Of a DNA stretch of 64,000 nt, positions 40,173 to 49,772 are shown piece after piece. The stretch is from IMG/VR virus record IMGVR_UViG_3300032323_001214, positions 1-64,000 of that record; one strand, written 5' to 3'. The notes below the pieces were generated by a model that did no database searches, was not told the origin of the DNA, and saw only the letters and a program-made list of their open reading frames with translations. The DNA is from a virus. The position numbers and the translations under genes are program-made. Positions within the stretch are counted from its first letter, which is position 1; each line of letters opens with the position of its first letter.

Positions 40173-43100
40173 TTATTCGTACATGATGTTTACTGTGCCG
40201 GCGTCAAAAGTGCTAATCGATGCTACCAATGATACTCTATCTAATACGCCACTTAATGCAATATAACCAGTCCAAGCTTGTGCAATAGTATCACTTGGTC
40301 TTGCAGCTATTCCAGTAGCCATCCAAAGATTAGTCGTTGGGTTTACTAAGGTTATAACACATTGTCCGTACACTATAGCAGCACCGGCACCGGCACCAGT
40401 AGTAAAGTTTGCTAAGGTTGTAGTAGCTGAAGCAACTGAACTAGTACCAGCATTAACAGTGGTCGACTGTAGCCATGTATAACCAGTCGTAGCTAAACTA
40501 CCAGACCCTACAAGAATACCTGAAGAACCGGCGCCTACAAAACTTAATCCAACCACATTTATAGTAATTCTCTTGACCCAACTTGGTATACCTGTAAAGT
40601 CTACGCTGGTTCCGCTAGCAGTCTGCGCTGTGCCCAACACCAGGGGATATAGTGTGCCGGTTCCAGCAGTTATGTTACCTGAGGCACTAATGTTACCTGA
40701 AGCAGTTATGTTACTTGTCGCACTGATATTACCTGTTGACAATGTAGATGTTGTCTTATTGAAGGTAAGATTTGCATTACCACCAATGATGTTAGCGTCA
40801 TTGAACTGAATCTGGGTGTTACTGCCTGCTGCCGCAGTTAGACCTGTTGCTACTACTGTACCCAATTCACGTATTTGAATTGCTTGTGCGTTTGCAGGTG
40901 CAGTAGTAAATGTTAAGTTTGCACCAGACACAGTATAATCTGAGTCAGGTGTTTGCAATATACCGTTTTCTGTGACTAATACACCTGTACTTGTTACGCC
41001 ATTTGTTACAGCAAATGTAGTCTGTACTCCATTTCCTGTATATGTTCTTGTAGTAAAAGTAGGCTGTGCATTACTTAGTGCTGATACGGTTGTTACTTCA
41101 ATTAGTGCACCATTTGCGGGAGCTCCGTCAAATATAATACTTGTACCACTTAGTGAATAATCAGTTTTTAATTGACTTACACCGTCAATATTTACAAATG
41201 TGTAGTTTTCACTCTGTGGTGCTGCACTTAATGTAAAGGTTGTTTGTACTCCGTTACCAGTAAATGAATCTAAAATAACTGATGCAGGACCACCACCTCC
41301 ACCGCCTGTTATATTAACAGTAACAGCATTTCCTATAGTTGTTGCAGTAACACCTGACCCTACAAAGTCTAAGCTAGAAACAGTATTTGTTAATAAATTA
41401 CCTTCATCATAAATTGCAATATTAGCAGAGCCGCCACCACCAGATTGTGCTACCCAACTTAAATTACCTGCACCGTCTGTTCTTAACACATAATTTGCGA
41501 TACCGCCTGTAATTATTACATTACTTGCAGGGCCTAAATTACTTGTACCGCCCACACTTAAGTTACCGGTGACGTTTGCCGTACCCGTAATATTTGCGCC
41601 GGTTCCTGTAATTACAACTATGTTTGCATTGCCGGCTGATGAAATAGCTACATTACCATTTGCTGATGGAATTCTTACATTACTATTACCGTTTGCTAAT
41701 ACACCAACTAAATTACCAGCAGTAATATTACCAGTAACTGCTAATGAACTCAATATTCCTAAGCTAGTAATATTTCCCTGTGCAGCCGTTGTTAATGTAC
41801 CTGCTATAAAGTTTGCTGTTAGTAGATTTCCTGCATTTATATTACCGGCAGTTATGTTGCCGTTCGCAGATACTGCACTAGATATTACAACAATGCCTGT
41901 TCCATTAGGAGATAAGTTGATATTACCATTCGCACCAGTAATTATTGATAACTCAGTGGTATCAACAATATTTCCAGTTAAATTTAGATTTCCACCGGTA
42001 ATGTTACCGGTAGCAGTAAGTGAACCACCGGTTATAATATTACCAAATGTACCATTGCCTGTTGCAATTATTAAACCAGCTGTTCCTAAATTACCAACGT
42101 TAGCATTACCGCTTACTGACACACTAGTTAATGTACCAACACTTGTTATATTTGGTTGACTTGCTGTAGTTAAAGTACCACCTAAAGTTGTAGCTACTAT
42201 CCCAGTTGCACCTAAATTACCAACGTTAGCATTACCTGTAACACTTAGTGTTCCGCCTGTTATTAAGTTACCACCAGTGACATTACCTGTTGCTATTATC
42301 AATCCAGCAGTACCTAAATTACCAACGTTAGCATTACCAGTTGCGCTAATTCTGCCAGCTGTAGTAATATTACCACCAGATACATTACCGGTAACTGTAA
42401 TTGCACTTGTTGTTTTGTCAAATGTAAACCCGTTGTTTCCGGCAATTGTTCCAGCATCGCTGAACAATACTTGTGTGTTGCTACCTACAGTAATATTACC
42501 AGAAATATTTCCTACAACATTACCATTGAAATAATTAGCAGAAACATTACCAGTAAATGTTGCATTGCCGGTGGCTACTAGATTTCCTAGCTTTACAGTA
42601 GGGTAAGATGCATTTGCCCAATCAATTACTGTTGTGGGGTGTGTTGCAACATTATCGAAGAAAGTCCAAACACTGTCTACTTCATTTCTTGCTATACCGG
42701 TATACTTGAGTGTACCCACAGTGTAACTTGCTACTATGCCTAAATCGTATGTGTCACCTGGATTGTTTGCACCTATATAAATTAAAGGATCACCTACAAC
42801 TAAGTCAGTTACATTACTATAATTTAAATTACCTGTTACATTGACATTACCAGTAACGTCTAAATTGGCATTTATTTTTGTATAACCATTTATATTAGCA
42901 CCGTTAGCACCTACAAATAATGAAGCTACGTTCGCGGTGCCACCAGTAATGATGTTACCGCCGGTGATATTACCTATAGTAATAAGAGCTCCTGATATTC
43001 GAGCATTTGCAATGTTGGCGTTTGCCGCAACAGTAAGTTCACCACTTGAAGTTAAATTACCTGCACTTATCTGTCCGGGTGTAGTAATAAAACCAGTTAA

Positions 43101-46100
43101 GCCTAAGTTTGCAATATTACTGTTTCCTGTTACACTAAGTCCTTGTAAAGCAGATATTCTTGCATTTGCAAAAACACCATTACTTCTTATACTTAATACT
43201 GCATCAGTTCCACTAGCAGATATATCTATTGCACCATTACTAGTTATTGCAATATTACTGCTTCCATTTGCAAAACTAGCACCAGTTATTTCGCCCGTTG
43301 ATCTTATATTTCCATTAACAATAACACCATATTCTGCAACTTGTAGAACATTTGGAGTACCGTTAACTGTGATGTTAACATTGCTATTTGCAGTAACTAA
43401 TACATTACTACTTCCATTGATAATTGCAGTACCTGCTGGAATAGTTAAGTTTGTTAATAAGTATCCATCACCACTGAAGAAATTAGCATTTACTAAGTTT
43501 CCTAAATTAGCATTAAGTGCTGTGATATTTCCGTTTGAAGAAATAGCACCATTACTGTTTATGTTTCCATTTATATTAGCAGTACTAGAAACAACTAAAC
43601 TACCACTGAAGTTTGCATTAGCACCGGTAACGTTACCTGTAAATAATCCAACTCCTGCACCAATATTACCTACGTTAGCGTTGCCGGAAACACTTAGTGT
43701 TCCAACTAAGTTAGCTCCAGTGTTTCTTACTACCCATACATTAGCAGTTCCTGCAACACTTGTTCTTACGTTACCACTACCGTCAACAAATATATTACTT
43801 GTACCATTGATAAGTGCAGTGCCTGCCGGAATAGTTAAGTTTGATAATAAATATCCGTCACCACTAAAGAAGTTAGCACTTACAAGATTACCACCGTTTA
43901 TGTTACCTGCATTAATATTTGAACTGACGTTTAAGTTGGCATTAACGTTTGTTCTGTTGTTTAGTGTAGTGTTACCAGTAACTGATAAATTACCTGATGT
44001 TGAAAGAGTAAATGCTGAAGTAACTGCATTAGCAGATACAGTGTCATCAGCACTTATATTATTGTTTGCGTTAATACTACCATTAACTTGAATACTAGCA
44101 GCGTTAATATGAGCAACATTGGAAGTACCTGAAACAAACAATCTCTCTTGTGCAGATAAATTTCCCTGAATTACTGCGGTTCCAAAATCTCCCCCAACTT
44201 TTCTAATTAATAAAGTTTCGCCGGTAATAGCACCATTTGCAGTAATAGCACCATTTGCAGTAACATCAGCATTAACATTTAATGCGTTTTGAACTGATAA
44301 AGTTGTTGAATTTATTGTTGTAATATTAGCAACGGCAAAGTTAGCGTTTGTTCCCAATAATTGTTTATTGAGCACAACACTGTTGCCAGTCACTGTTACA
44401 ACGTTTGCATTTCCTTCTGCCGTGATAGTTACGTTTGCATTTGCTGCTACTTGTACATTACTATTTCCATTTGTAATTGCTGAACCGGCTACTATAGTAA
44501 GGTTACTGATTAGATATCCGTCACCTTGTAAAAAGTTTGCAGTAACTAGATTTCCACCATTAAGGTTTCCTGCAGTTATATTTCCTGAAGCAGCTATATT
44601 TCCTGAGGCATTTATTCCTACTACATTAGCATTGGTAATACTTGCAAATGATGCGCTAACATTTCCTAATACTGTATTACCTGTTACACGTAAAACATTG
44701 CTAATGTTAGCATTACCCGTGACACTAATCCAATTATCATGTAATTCTAGAACATTACCTGAACCAATATCAAATGCTATCCAAGTACCAGTACCATTCA
44801 ATGTCATGGAAACATTACCTGTCTTGATAACATTAGCTAATATATTTGCATTACTAACAATATTAGTGTTAAAATATGTGTTAGATTCCGTTACAATTAC
44901 TCTATTAGCACTGCCGTTAATAGAAAATGTCACATTTGCATTTGGTTCTACGAATACATTACTGTTGCCATTTACAATACTAGTTCCACCGGCAACCGTA
45001 ATGTTCGTCAAAAATCTGCCATCACCTTGAAAGAAATTAGCAAGTGCTAAGTTTCCTAAATTAGCATTAAATACAGTGAGGTTACCATTAGCGTTAATTG
45101 CACCATTAGCGTCAATTGCACCATTGGCTACAATGTTTGCAGCAGTAATATTACCGAGTGCATTTATTATTCCCGATGTTTGTAACGTGCCTATTGATGC
45201 ACGACCTGTGACACTTAAGTTTGATGATAGAGAAATATTATTCGCACTAACGTTTCCACTTACAGCTAAACTACTTAAAGATCCATAACCATTTGTGTAA
45301 AAATCTGATTTATTCGTTGCATTAGGATTACCTACAGTAAGTCTTGTATTAACAATTGCATTTGTACCTACATACAAGTTTGTTTGAATGTTTGCATTGC
45401 CAATAACGCTTAGATCACCCGATGTATTAATATTAACACCGCTCAAATTTCCAGATGCTGCGAAAGAACCGATAATATTCGCATTACCCATACTAACATT
45501 ACCGGTAACATTTAAATTACCACTTGCTGCAATGTCAACAACAGATAAGTTGCCTAAAGAAGACATATTTCCTAAAGTAGTAATGTCTCCTGTAGCACCT
45601 ATTGTTCCTGTAACATCTAAGCCATTTTTTGTTATTAATGCTACGTTGCTAACGCCATTGGAAGAAATTCCTATACTGCTATTATTAGCAATTGTAATAT
45701 TACTATTACCATTTGCCAATATGCTAGTTGAAGTATTTGCACTTCCACCTATAACAAATGCGCCGCCCGATGGGTTTGTAATTATAACTGCTGTAGAATT
45801 AGCACTTAAAGTGGCACTACCTAAATTAATAGTAGTACCTGACAAATACAAATCGTTAAATCTATTTGTGTTATTACCTAAATCGTATGCTACATTGGAA
45901 GTAGGAATGATGTTACCAGTTAAACTTAACTGACCATTAACTGCAAGATTAGGAGTAGTAACTACTCCTGTTATTTCATTAAAAGTAAAAGCAGAGTTCC
46001 CGCCAAATACGCCGGTATCATTATATTGAATCTGCGTGTTTGAACCGCCAGGTACGCCATTACCCCCGCCTCCGCCGCCGCCTTCTACTTCTATAAGTAC

Positions 46101-46448
46101 TCCATCAACTTCCAATGCACCATCAATTGTGATAGGTATATTAAAAAGTCCTTGAAAGTTATTTGATACTGTATACGACTCTCCTGTAGGAATAAAGTAC
46201 GGCATGGGTGCCGCTAAATTACTACTACCACCTGATACCGAAGTGAAAGTTAAGTTTCCTAATCCATCAGTAGTTACTACTTGTCCATTAGAACCACCTG
46301 ATAATTTTAAATTACTAACAGGACCTAAATCTGTTATACCATTAGCGGTGATATTAGTGGTAGTAATATCACCGTTAGCTAGTATAATATTCGCAGGTTG
46401 TTCTCCTACCGAAAAACCATGGATCGAATTAAAGGGTTTAATTGCCAT
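40173..46448 (-). CDS. Giant Asn/Gly-rich tail fibre (2091 aa)
   Basis: 2091 aa. N-terminus MAIKPFNSIHGFSVGEQPAN is shared with two neighbouring genes and is probably the virion attachment. The body is a very long run of repeats such as TGNANVGNLGA, ANFFSGDGYLL and TNLTIPAGTA, predicted to form a trimeric beta-helix-like shaft. There are conserved island sequences (PLIYIGANNPGD) and a C-terminal beta domain. Start and preceding stop are 3 nt apart, so it is co-translated with the gene at 46452-49727. Confidence 0.85.
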   Translation of the reverse strand: MAIKPFNSIHGFSVGEQPANIILANGDITTTNITANGITDLGPVSNLKLSGGSNGQVVTTDGLGNLTFTSVSGGSSNLAAPMPYFIPTGESYTVSNNFQGLFNIPITIDGALEVDGVLIEVEGGGGGGGNGVPGGSNTQIQYNDTGVFGGNSAFTFNEITGVVTTPNLAVNGQLSLTGNIIPTSNVAYDLGNNTNRFNDLYLSGTTINLGSATLSANSTAVIITNPSGGAFVIGGSANTSTSILANGNSNITIANNSSIGISSNGVSNVALITKNGLDVTGTIGATGDITTLGNMSSLGNLSVVDIAASGNLNVTGNVSMGNANIIGSFAASGNLSGVNINTSGDLSVIGNANIQTNLYVGTNAIVNTRLTVGNPNATNKSDFYTNGYGSLSSLAVSGNVSANNISLSSNLSVTGRASIGTLQTSGIINALGNITAANIVANGAIDANGAINANGNLTVFNANLGNLALANFFQGDGRFLTNITVAGGTSIVNGNSNVFVEPNANVTFSINGSANRVIVTESNTYFNTNIVSNANILANVIKTGNVSMTLNGTGTWIAFDIGSGNVLELHDNWISVTGNANISNVLRVTGNTVLGNVSASFASITNANVVGINASGNIAASGNITAGNLNGGNLVTANFLQGDGYLISNLTIVAGSAITNGNSNVQVAANANVTITAEGNANVVTVTGNSVVLNKQLLGTNANFAVANITTINSTTLSVQNALNVNADVTANGAITANGAITGETLLIRKVGGDFGTAVIQGNLSAQERLFVSGTSNVAHINAASIQVNGSINANNNISADDTVSANAVTSAFTLSTSGNLSVTGNTTLNNRTNVNANLNVSSNINAGNINGGNLVSANFFSGDGYLLSNLTIPAGTALINGTSNIFVDGSGNVRTSVAGTANVWVVRNTGANLVGTLSVSGNANVGNIGAGVGLFTGNVTGANANFSGSLVVSSTANINGNINSNGAISSNGNITALNANLGNLVNANFFSGDGYLLTNLTIPAGTAIINGSSNVLVTANSNVNITVNGTPNVLQVAEYGVIVNGNIRSTGEITGASFANGSSNIAITSNGAIDISASGTDAVLSIRSNGVFANARISALQGLSVTGNSNIANLGLTGFITTPGQISAGNLTSSGELTVAANANIANARISGALITIGNITGGNIITGGTANVASLFVGANGANINGYTKINANLDVTGNVNVTGNLNYSNVTDLVVGDPLIYIGANNPGDTYDLGIVASYTVGTLKYTGIARNEVDSVWTFFDNVATHPTTVIDWANASYPTVKLGNLVATGNATFTGNVSANYFNGNVVGNISGNITVGSNTQVLFSDAGTIAGNNGFTFDKTTSAITVTGNVSGGNITTAGRISATGNANVGNLGTAGLIIATGNVTGGNLITGGTLSVTGNANVGNLGATGIVATTLGGTLTTASQPNITSVGTLTSVSVSGNANVGNLGTAGLIIATGNGTFGNIITGGSLTATGNITGGNLNLTGNIVDTTELSIITGANGNINLSPNGTGIVVISSAVSANGNITAGNINAGNLLTANFIAGTLTTAAQGNITSLGILSSLAVTGNITAGNLVGVLANGNSNVRIPSANGNVAISSAGNANIVVITGTGANITGTANVTGNLSVGGTSNLGPASNVIITGGIANYVLRTDGAGNLSWVAQSGGGGSANIAIYDEGNLLTNTVSSLDFVGSGVTATTIGNAVTVNITGGGGGGPASVILDSFTGNGVQTTFTLSAAPQSENYTFVNIDGVSQLKTDYSLSGTSIIFDGAPANGALIEVTTVSALSNAQPTFTTRTYTGNGVQTTFAVTNGVTSTGVLVTENGILQTPDSDYTVSGANLTFTTAPANAQAIQIRELGTVVATGLTAAAGSNTQIQFNDANIIGGNANLTFNKTTSTLSTGNISATSNITASGNISASGNITAGTGTLYPLVLGTAQTASGTSVDFTGIPSWVKRITINVVGLSFVGAGSSGILVGSGSLATTGYTWLQSTTVNAGTSSVASATTTLANFTTGAGAGAAIVYGQCVITLVNPTTNLWMATGIAARPSDTIAQAWTGYIALSGVLDRVSLVASISTFDAGTVNIMYE

Positions 46449-46451
46449 TTA

Positions 46452-49400
46452 TTACATCACTCTATATTGTGTTGTCCAAACTGTACTATTGCTACTAGCA
46501 GGTGTAACTTGTAATGCTACATTACCACCAGAAACATTTACTGATAATGAACCTGTTCCTGAACCCAAATAAGCAGTAGCATATGTTGCATAATCTACTG
46601 ATGTACCATCAGTAACCGCACTAACAGTTGCTACGCTATATTTAGCTCCAGTAGAATCTACACCTTTAACTAAAAATTCGATTGCCGCAATTCCAGTTGT
46701 ACTAAACTGAGCTATGGTTTGATTAGCAGTAATTCCAGTAGTAGTGAGTGTTCCCCAACCAACTTTAGTATTACCAATATTTGCACTGGTATTAGCAGTT
46801 ACTGTATTGGCTGTTACAGCGTTACTTGTGTTTAAATTTCCACCAGTAATATTACCTGTCGCAACAATTAAACCAGCTGTTCCTAAATTTCCTACGTTAG
46901 CATTACCAGTAACACTTAACACCCCAGATGCAATTAAATTACCAGTTGATACATTACCATTTGAAACTGTCAATACGTTAGTGGTAGTATCAAAGGTGAA
47001 GTTTGCACTTGCACCAAAATCGTTATTGCTATTAAACTGAATTTCTGTATTAGAACCAGCTGCTTGTTGGAAGTCAACTGGGGCTCCGTTTGCATAATAA
47101 TAGTTATCTGTTAATATACCGCCAACTGCCGCATTGCCTGTTATATTAGCAGTGTTTCCATATATACCATTAGCAGCTACTACGTTACTACCGTTTACAT
47201 TGCCTGTTGCAGATACAACACCACCAGTTACTAGATTGCCACCGGTAATATTACCAGTTGCTGTTATCAATCCACCGGTACCCAAATTACCTACGTTGGC
47301 GTTTCCAGTAACTGACAGTACGCCACCTGTGCTTATATTTGCGGCATTGATATTACCAGTGAAGTTTGCAGTATTACCTGCAATTGCTAAGTTAACTGCT
47401 ATATTTGGTACTATTACGTTACCACTGAAGTTTGCAGTATTACCCGCAAGTTCTAAATTAACAGTTGCGTTATTAACAACAATGTTGCCACTAAAGTTAG
47501 CACTGTTACTTGAAATTGAAGTATTTACAGTCAGTACATTGGTAATAGTTGTACCAGAAACGTTTGCGTTAGCTGCAAATACAGTTGCGTTTGCAGTAAT
47601 ATTACTTGCAACAACATTACCACCTGCTGCTACGTTACCATTAGCATTTATATTTGTACCGCTTACGTTTGCATTACTTGCAATAGCATTATTAGAGAAG
47701 ATATAACCAGCAACGGTTAAGTTTCCACCAATGTTTGCAAGATTTGCAATACTTAGACCATTAGCATCAACGTTACCTGTTACATTTAAACTTGTACCTG
47801 TTGCAGCACCAATATTTGGAGTAGTTAGTTGAGCACTTGTTTTAACAACAATGTTGCCATCAACAATATCAGTTGTTATACCATCTACGTTGGCACTTAT
47901 TACAGTACCGGTGATGTTAATACCGTTACCAGGAGTATAAGATCCTGCACCATTAAACTGAGTAAATGTTAAATTGTTGGTGCCAATTATAACATCACCC
48001 AATGGTGCTGTCATTACATAAGATTCACCTGCTCCAGTTAGACCTTGTGACACAAATACATAAGAACCGGCGCTCAATCCATTTGGAGTATCTGGACTAT
48101 ATTTGTTAAAATCTGTTGCTCTTGTTAATACCCAAGCAGTAGATCCACTACCTGCATCAGTTACAGTATACACACCATTCTCATATCCGTTCACTTGGTT
48201 ATATACTAAAACACGATTGGTATTGCTTAAGGTAATGTTATCAATTACAAGTGCGGCATTTGCACCTGCATTTGTTAACGTTGCTCCTACACCTGGATTA
48301 GCACGTGATGGCTCTGCAAGACCTGTACCATTTGAAAGAGTAGTGACTTGTGGTCCAAAATAGCCGTCTTTGACAGTAATACTAGTTGAACTAGGTATGC
48401 TAAAAACCCAATATGCTCTACCACCAATTAAACCATTGAATGAGTTAGTGAATACAATACCATCATCGACACTCAATCCGTGAGCAGAGCCAAAATCGAT
48501 ATTAACACCCCCCGTGATAGCGTCAACTGTTGGGGTTGTACCACCCTGAACATATGTTGCATTGAGTGCAGTTGGTGTTTCAACACGAACCGGAGTGTGA
48601 ATGTCAAGACCTTCACCAGCCATAACATCAACATATTCTTTTGTTGCCGCATCAGTTGGGTTAGTGGGATCAGCAAGTTGAATGATTTTCTTACCAGATA
48701 CGCTAATTGCACCTGTGCCTGTTGGTACAAGAACAATATTTTCATTAGTACCAGCTGCACTAATTGTAATATTACCAGTTGGTGCCGTAATTGTCTCTGT
48801 CCTTACGCTACCTATTATTGCTTGACCAGTTATATTAGCATTAGCACCATTTAAGAATCCGTTTGCAGTAATGTTACCGTTAGATAACATATTACCTGCA
48901 GTAGACTTGATTTCTCCAACAACTAAGAATTCAGTGCTTGTGAATGTTGCAACGTTAGCTATACCATTTACTGTAACTTCTACGTTGGCATTATTATAAA
49001 CTTTTACATTACTATTACCGTTAGCAAGAGCACCTATAAAGTTTGCCCCAGAAACATTACCTATTACGTTAACATCATTTGCAACATTAACATAATTTGC
49101 TGTTGCTAGATTACCCAAGTTTGCATTGAGTGAAGTTAGATTTCCGCTAAAGTTAGCAATATTACCATTTAATTCATTTGCTACATTAACATAATTTGCT
49201 GTTGCTAGATTACCTAAATTTGCATTAAGCGAAATTAAATTTCCACTAAAGTTAGCAACATTACCTGATAAGTTAGCGTTGACTGTTAGATTAGGTAATA
49301 TAACATTGCCACTAAAGCTAGCAGTATTACCCGCAATTGCTAGATTAACTGAAAGATTGGAAGTGGTTACATTGCTTGCGACATTCACAAAATTAGCAAT

Positions 49401-49727
49401 AGCCAAGTTACCTAAATTAGCATTATTAAACTGCCCGTTACCTAAAACAGTAAAGAGTTGTATTGCGTCATTAAAGGTAAGATTTGCGCTTGCGGCAAAG
49501 TTGTCACCCATGTTGAACTGAATTTCTGTATTAGATCCAGCGGCTTCTTGTAAGTCCCATGGCGTGCCATTTGCATAATATAGATTGTCCGTTAATAAAC
49601 CCAGAGCCGCAACATTACCTGTAAAATTAGCTTTATTACCAGCAAAGTCGCCGTTAGCGTATATAACATTAGACGGTGTTTCACCTATTGAGAATCCGCC
49701 AACTGAATTGAATGGTTTAATTGCCAT
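46452..49727 (-). CDS. Giant Asn/Gly-rich tail fibre (1091 aa)
   Basis: 1091 aa. It has the same N-terminal anchor (MAIKPFNSVGGFSIGETPSN) and the same repeat type (ANLGNLATANYVNVAN, TGNANVGNLGTGGLI) as its neighbours. A central insert around ADPTNPTDAATKEYVD resembles the conserved DPTxPxDAATKxYVD element of phage tail fibres. The C-terminus is a short beta tip. GATAAATA (49749-49756) and AAGGAAAAGG precede the ATG, giving a conventional leader. Confidence 0.87.
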   Translation of the reverse strand: MAIKPFNSVGGFSIGETPSNVIYANGDFAGNKANFTGNVAALGLLTDNLYYANGTPWDLQEAAGSNTEIQFNMGDNFAASANLTFNDAIQLFTVLGNGQFNNANLGNLAIANFVNVASNVTTSNLSVNLAIAGNTASFSGNVILPNLTVNANLSGNVANFSGNLISLNANLGNLATANYVNVANELNGNIANFSGNLTSLNANLGNLATANYVNVANDVNVIGNVSGANFIGALANGNSNVKVYNNANVEVTVNGIANVATFTSTEFLVVGEIKSTAGNMLSNGNITANGFLNGANANITGQAIIGSVRTETITAPTGNITISAAGTNENIVLVPTGTGAISVSGKKIIQLADPTNPTDAATKEYVDVMAGEGLDIHTPVRVETPTALNATYVQGGTTPTVDAITGGVNIDFGSAHGLSVDDGIVFTNSFNGLIGGRAYWVFSIPSSTSITVKDGYFGPQVTTLSNGTGLAEPSRANPGVGATLTNAGANAALVIDNITLSNTNRVLVYNQVNGYENGVYTVTDAGSGSTAWVLTRATDFNKYSPDTPNGLSAGSYVFVSQGLTGAGESYVMTAPLGDVIIGTNNLTFTQFNGAGSYTPGNGINITGTVISANVDGITTDIVDGNIVVKTSAQLTTPNIGAATGTSLNVTGNVDANGLSIANLANIGGNLTVAGYIFSNNAIASNANVSGTNINANGNVAAGGNVVASNITANATVFAANANVSGTTITNVLTVNTSISSNSANFSGNIVVNNATVNLELAGNTANFSGNVIVPNIAVNLAIAGNTANFTGNINAANISTGGVLSVTGNANVGNLGTGGLITATGNITGGNLVTGGVVSATGNVNGSNVVAANGIYGNTANITGNAAVGGILTDNYYYANGAPVDFQQAAGSNTEIQFNSNNDFGASANFTFDTTTNVLTVSNGNVSTGNLIASGVLSVTGNANVGNLGTAGLIVATGNITGGNLNTSNAVTANTVTANTSANIGNTKVGWGTLTTTGITANQTIAQFSTTGIAAIEFLVKGVDSTGAKYSVATVSAVTDGTSVDYATYATAYLGSGTGSLSVNVSGGNVALQVTPASSNSTVWTTQYRVM

Positions 49728-49748
49728 AACCTTTTCCTTTATTAATCA

Positions 49749-49756
49749 TATTTATC
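49749..49756 (-). promoter_or_regulatory. Late promoter GATAAATA
   Basis: Minus strand, 21 nt before the ATG at 49727, with AAGGAAAAGG in the leader. Confidence 0.68.
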
Positions 49757-49772
49757 TGAAAACTATAATGAA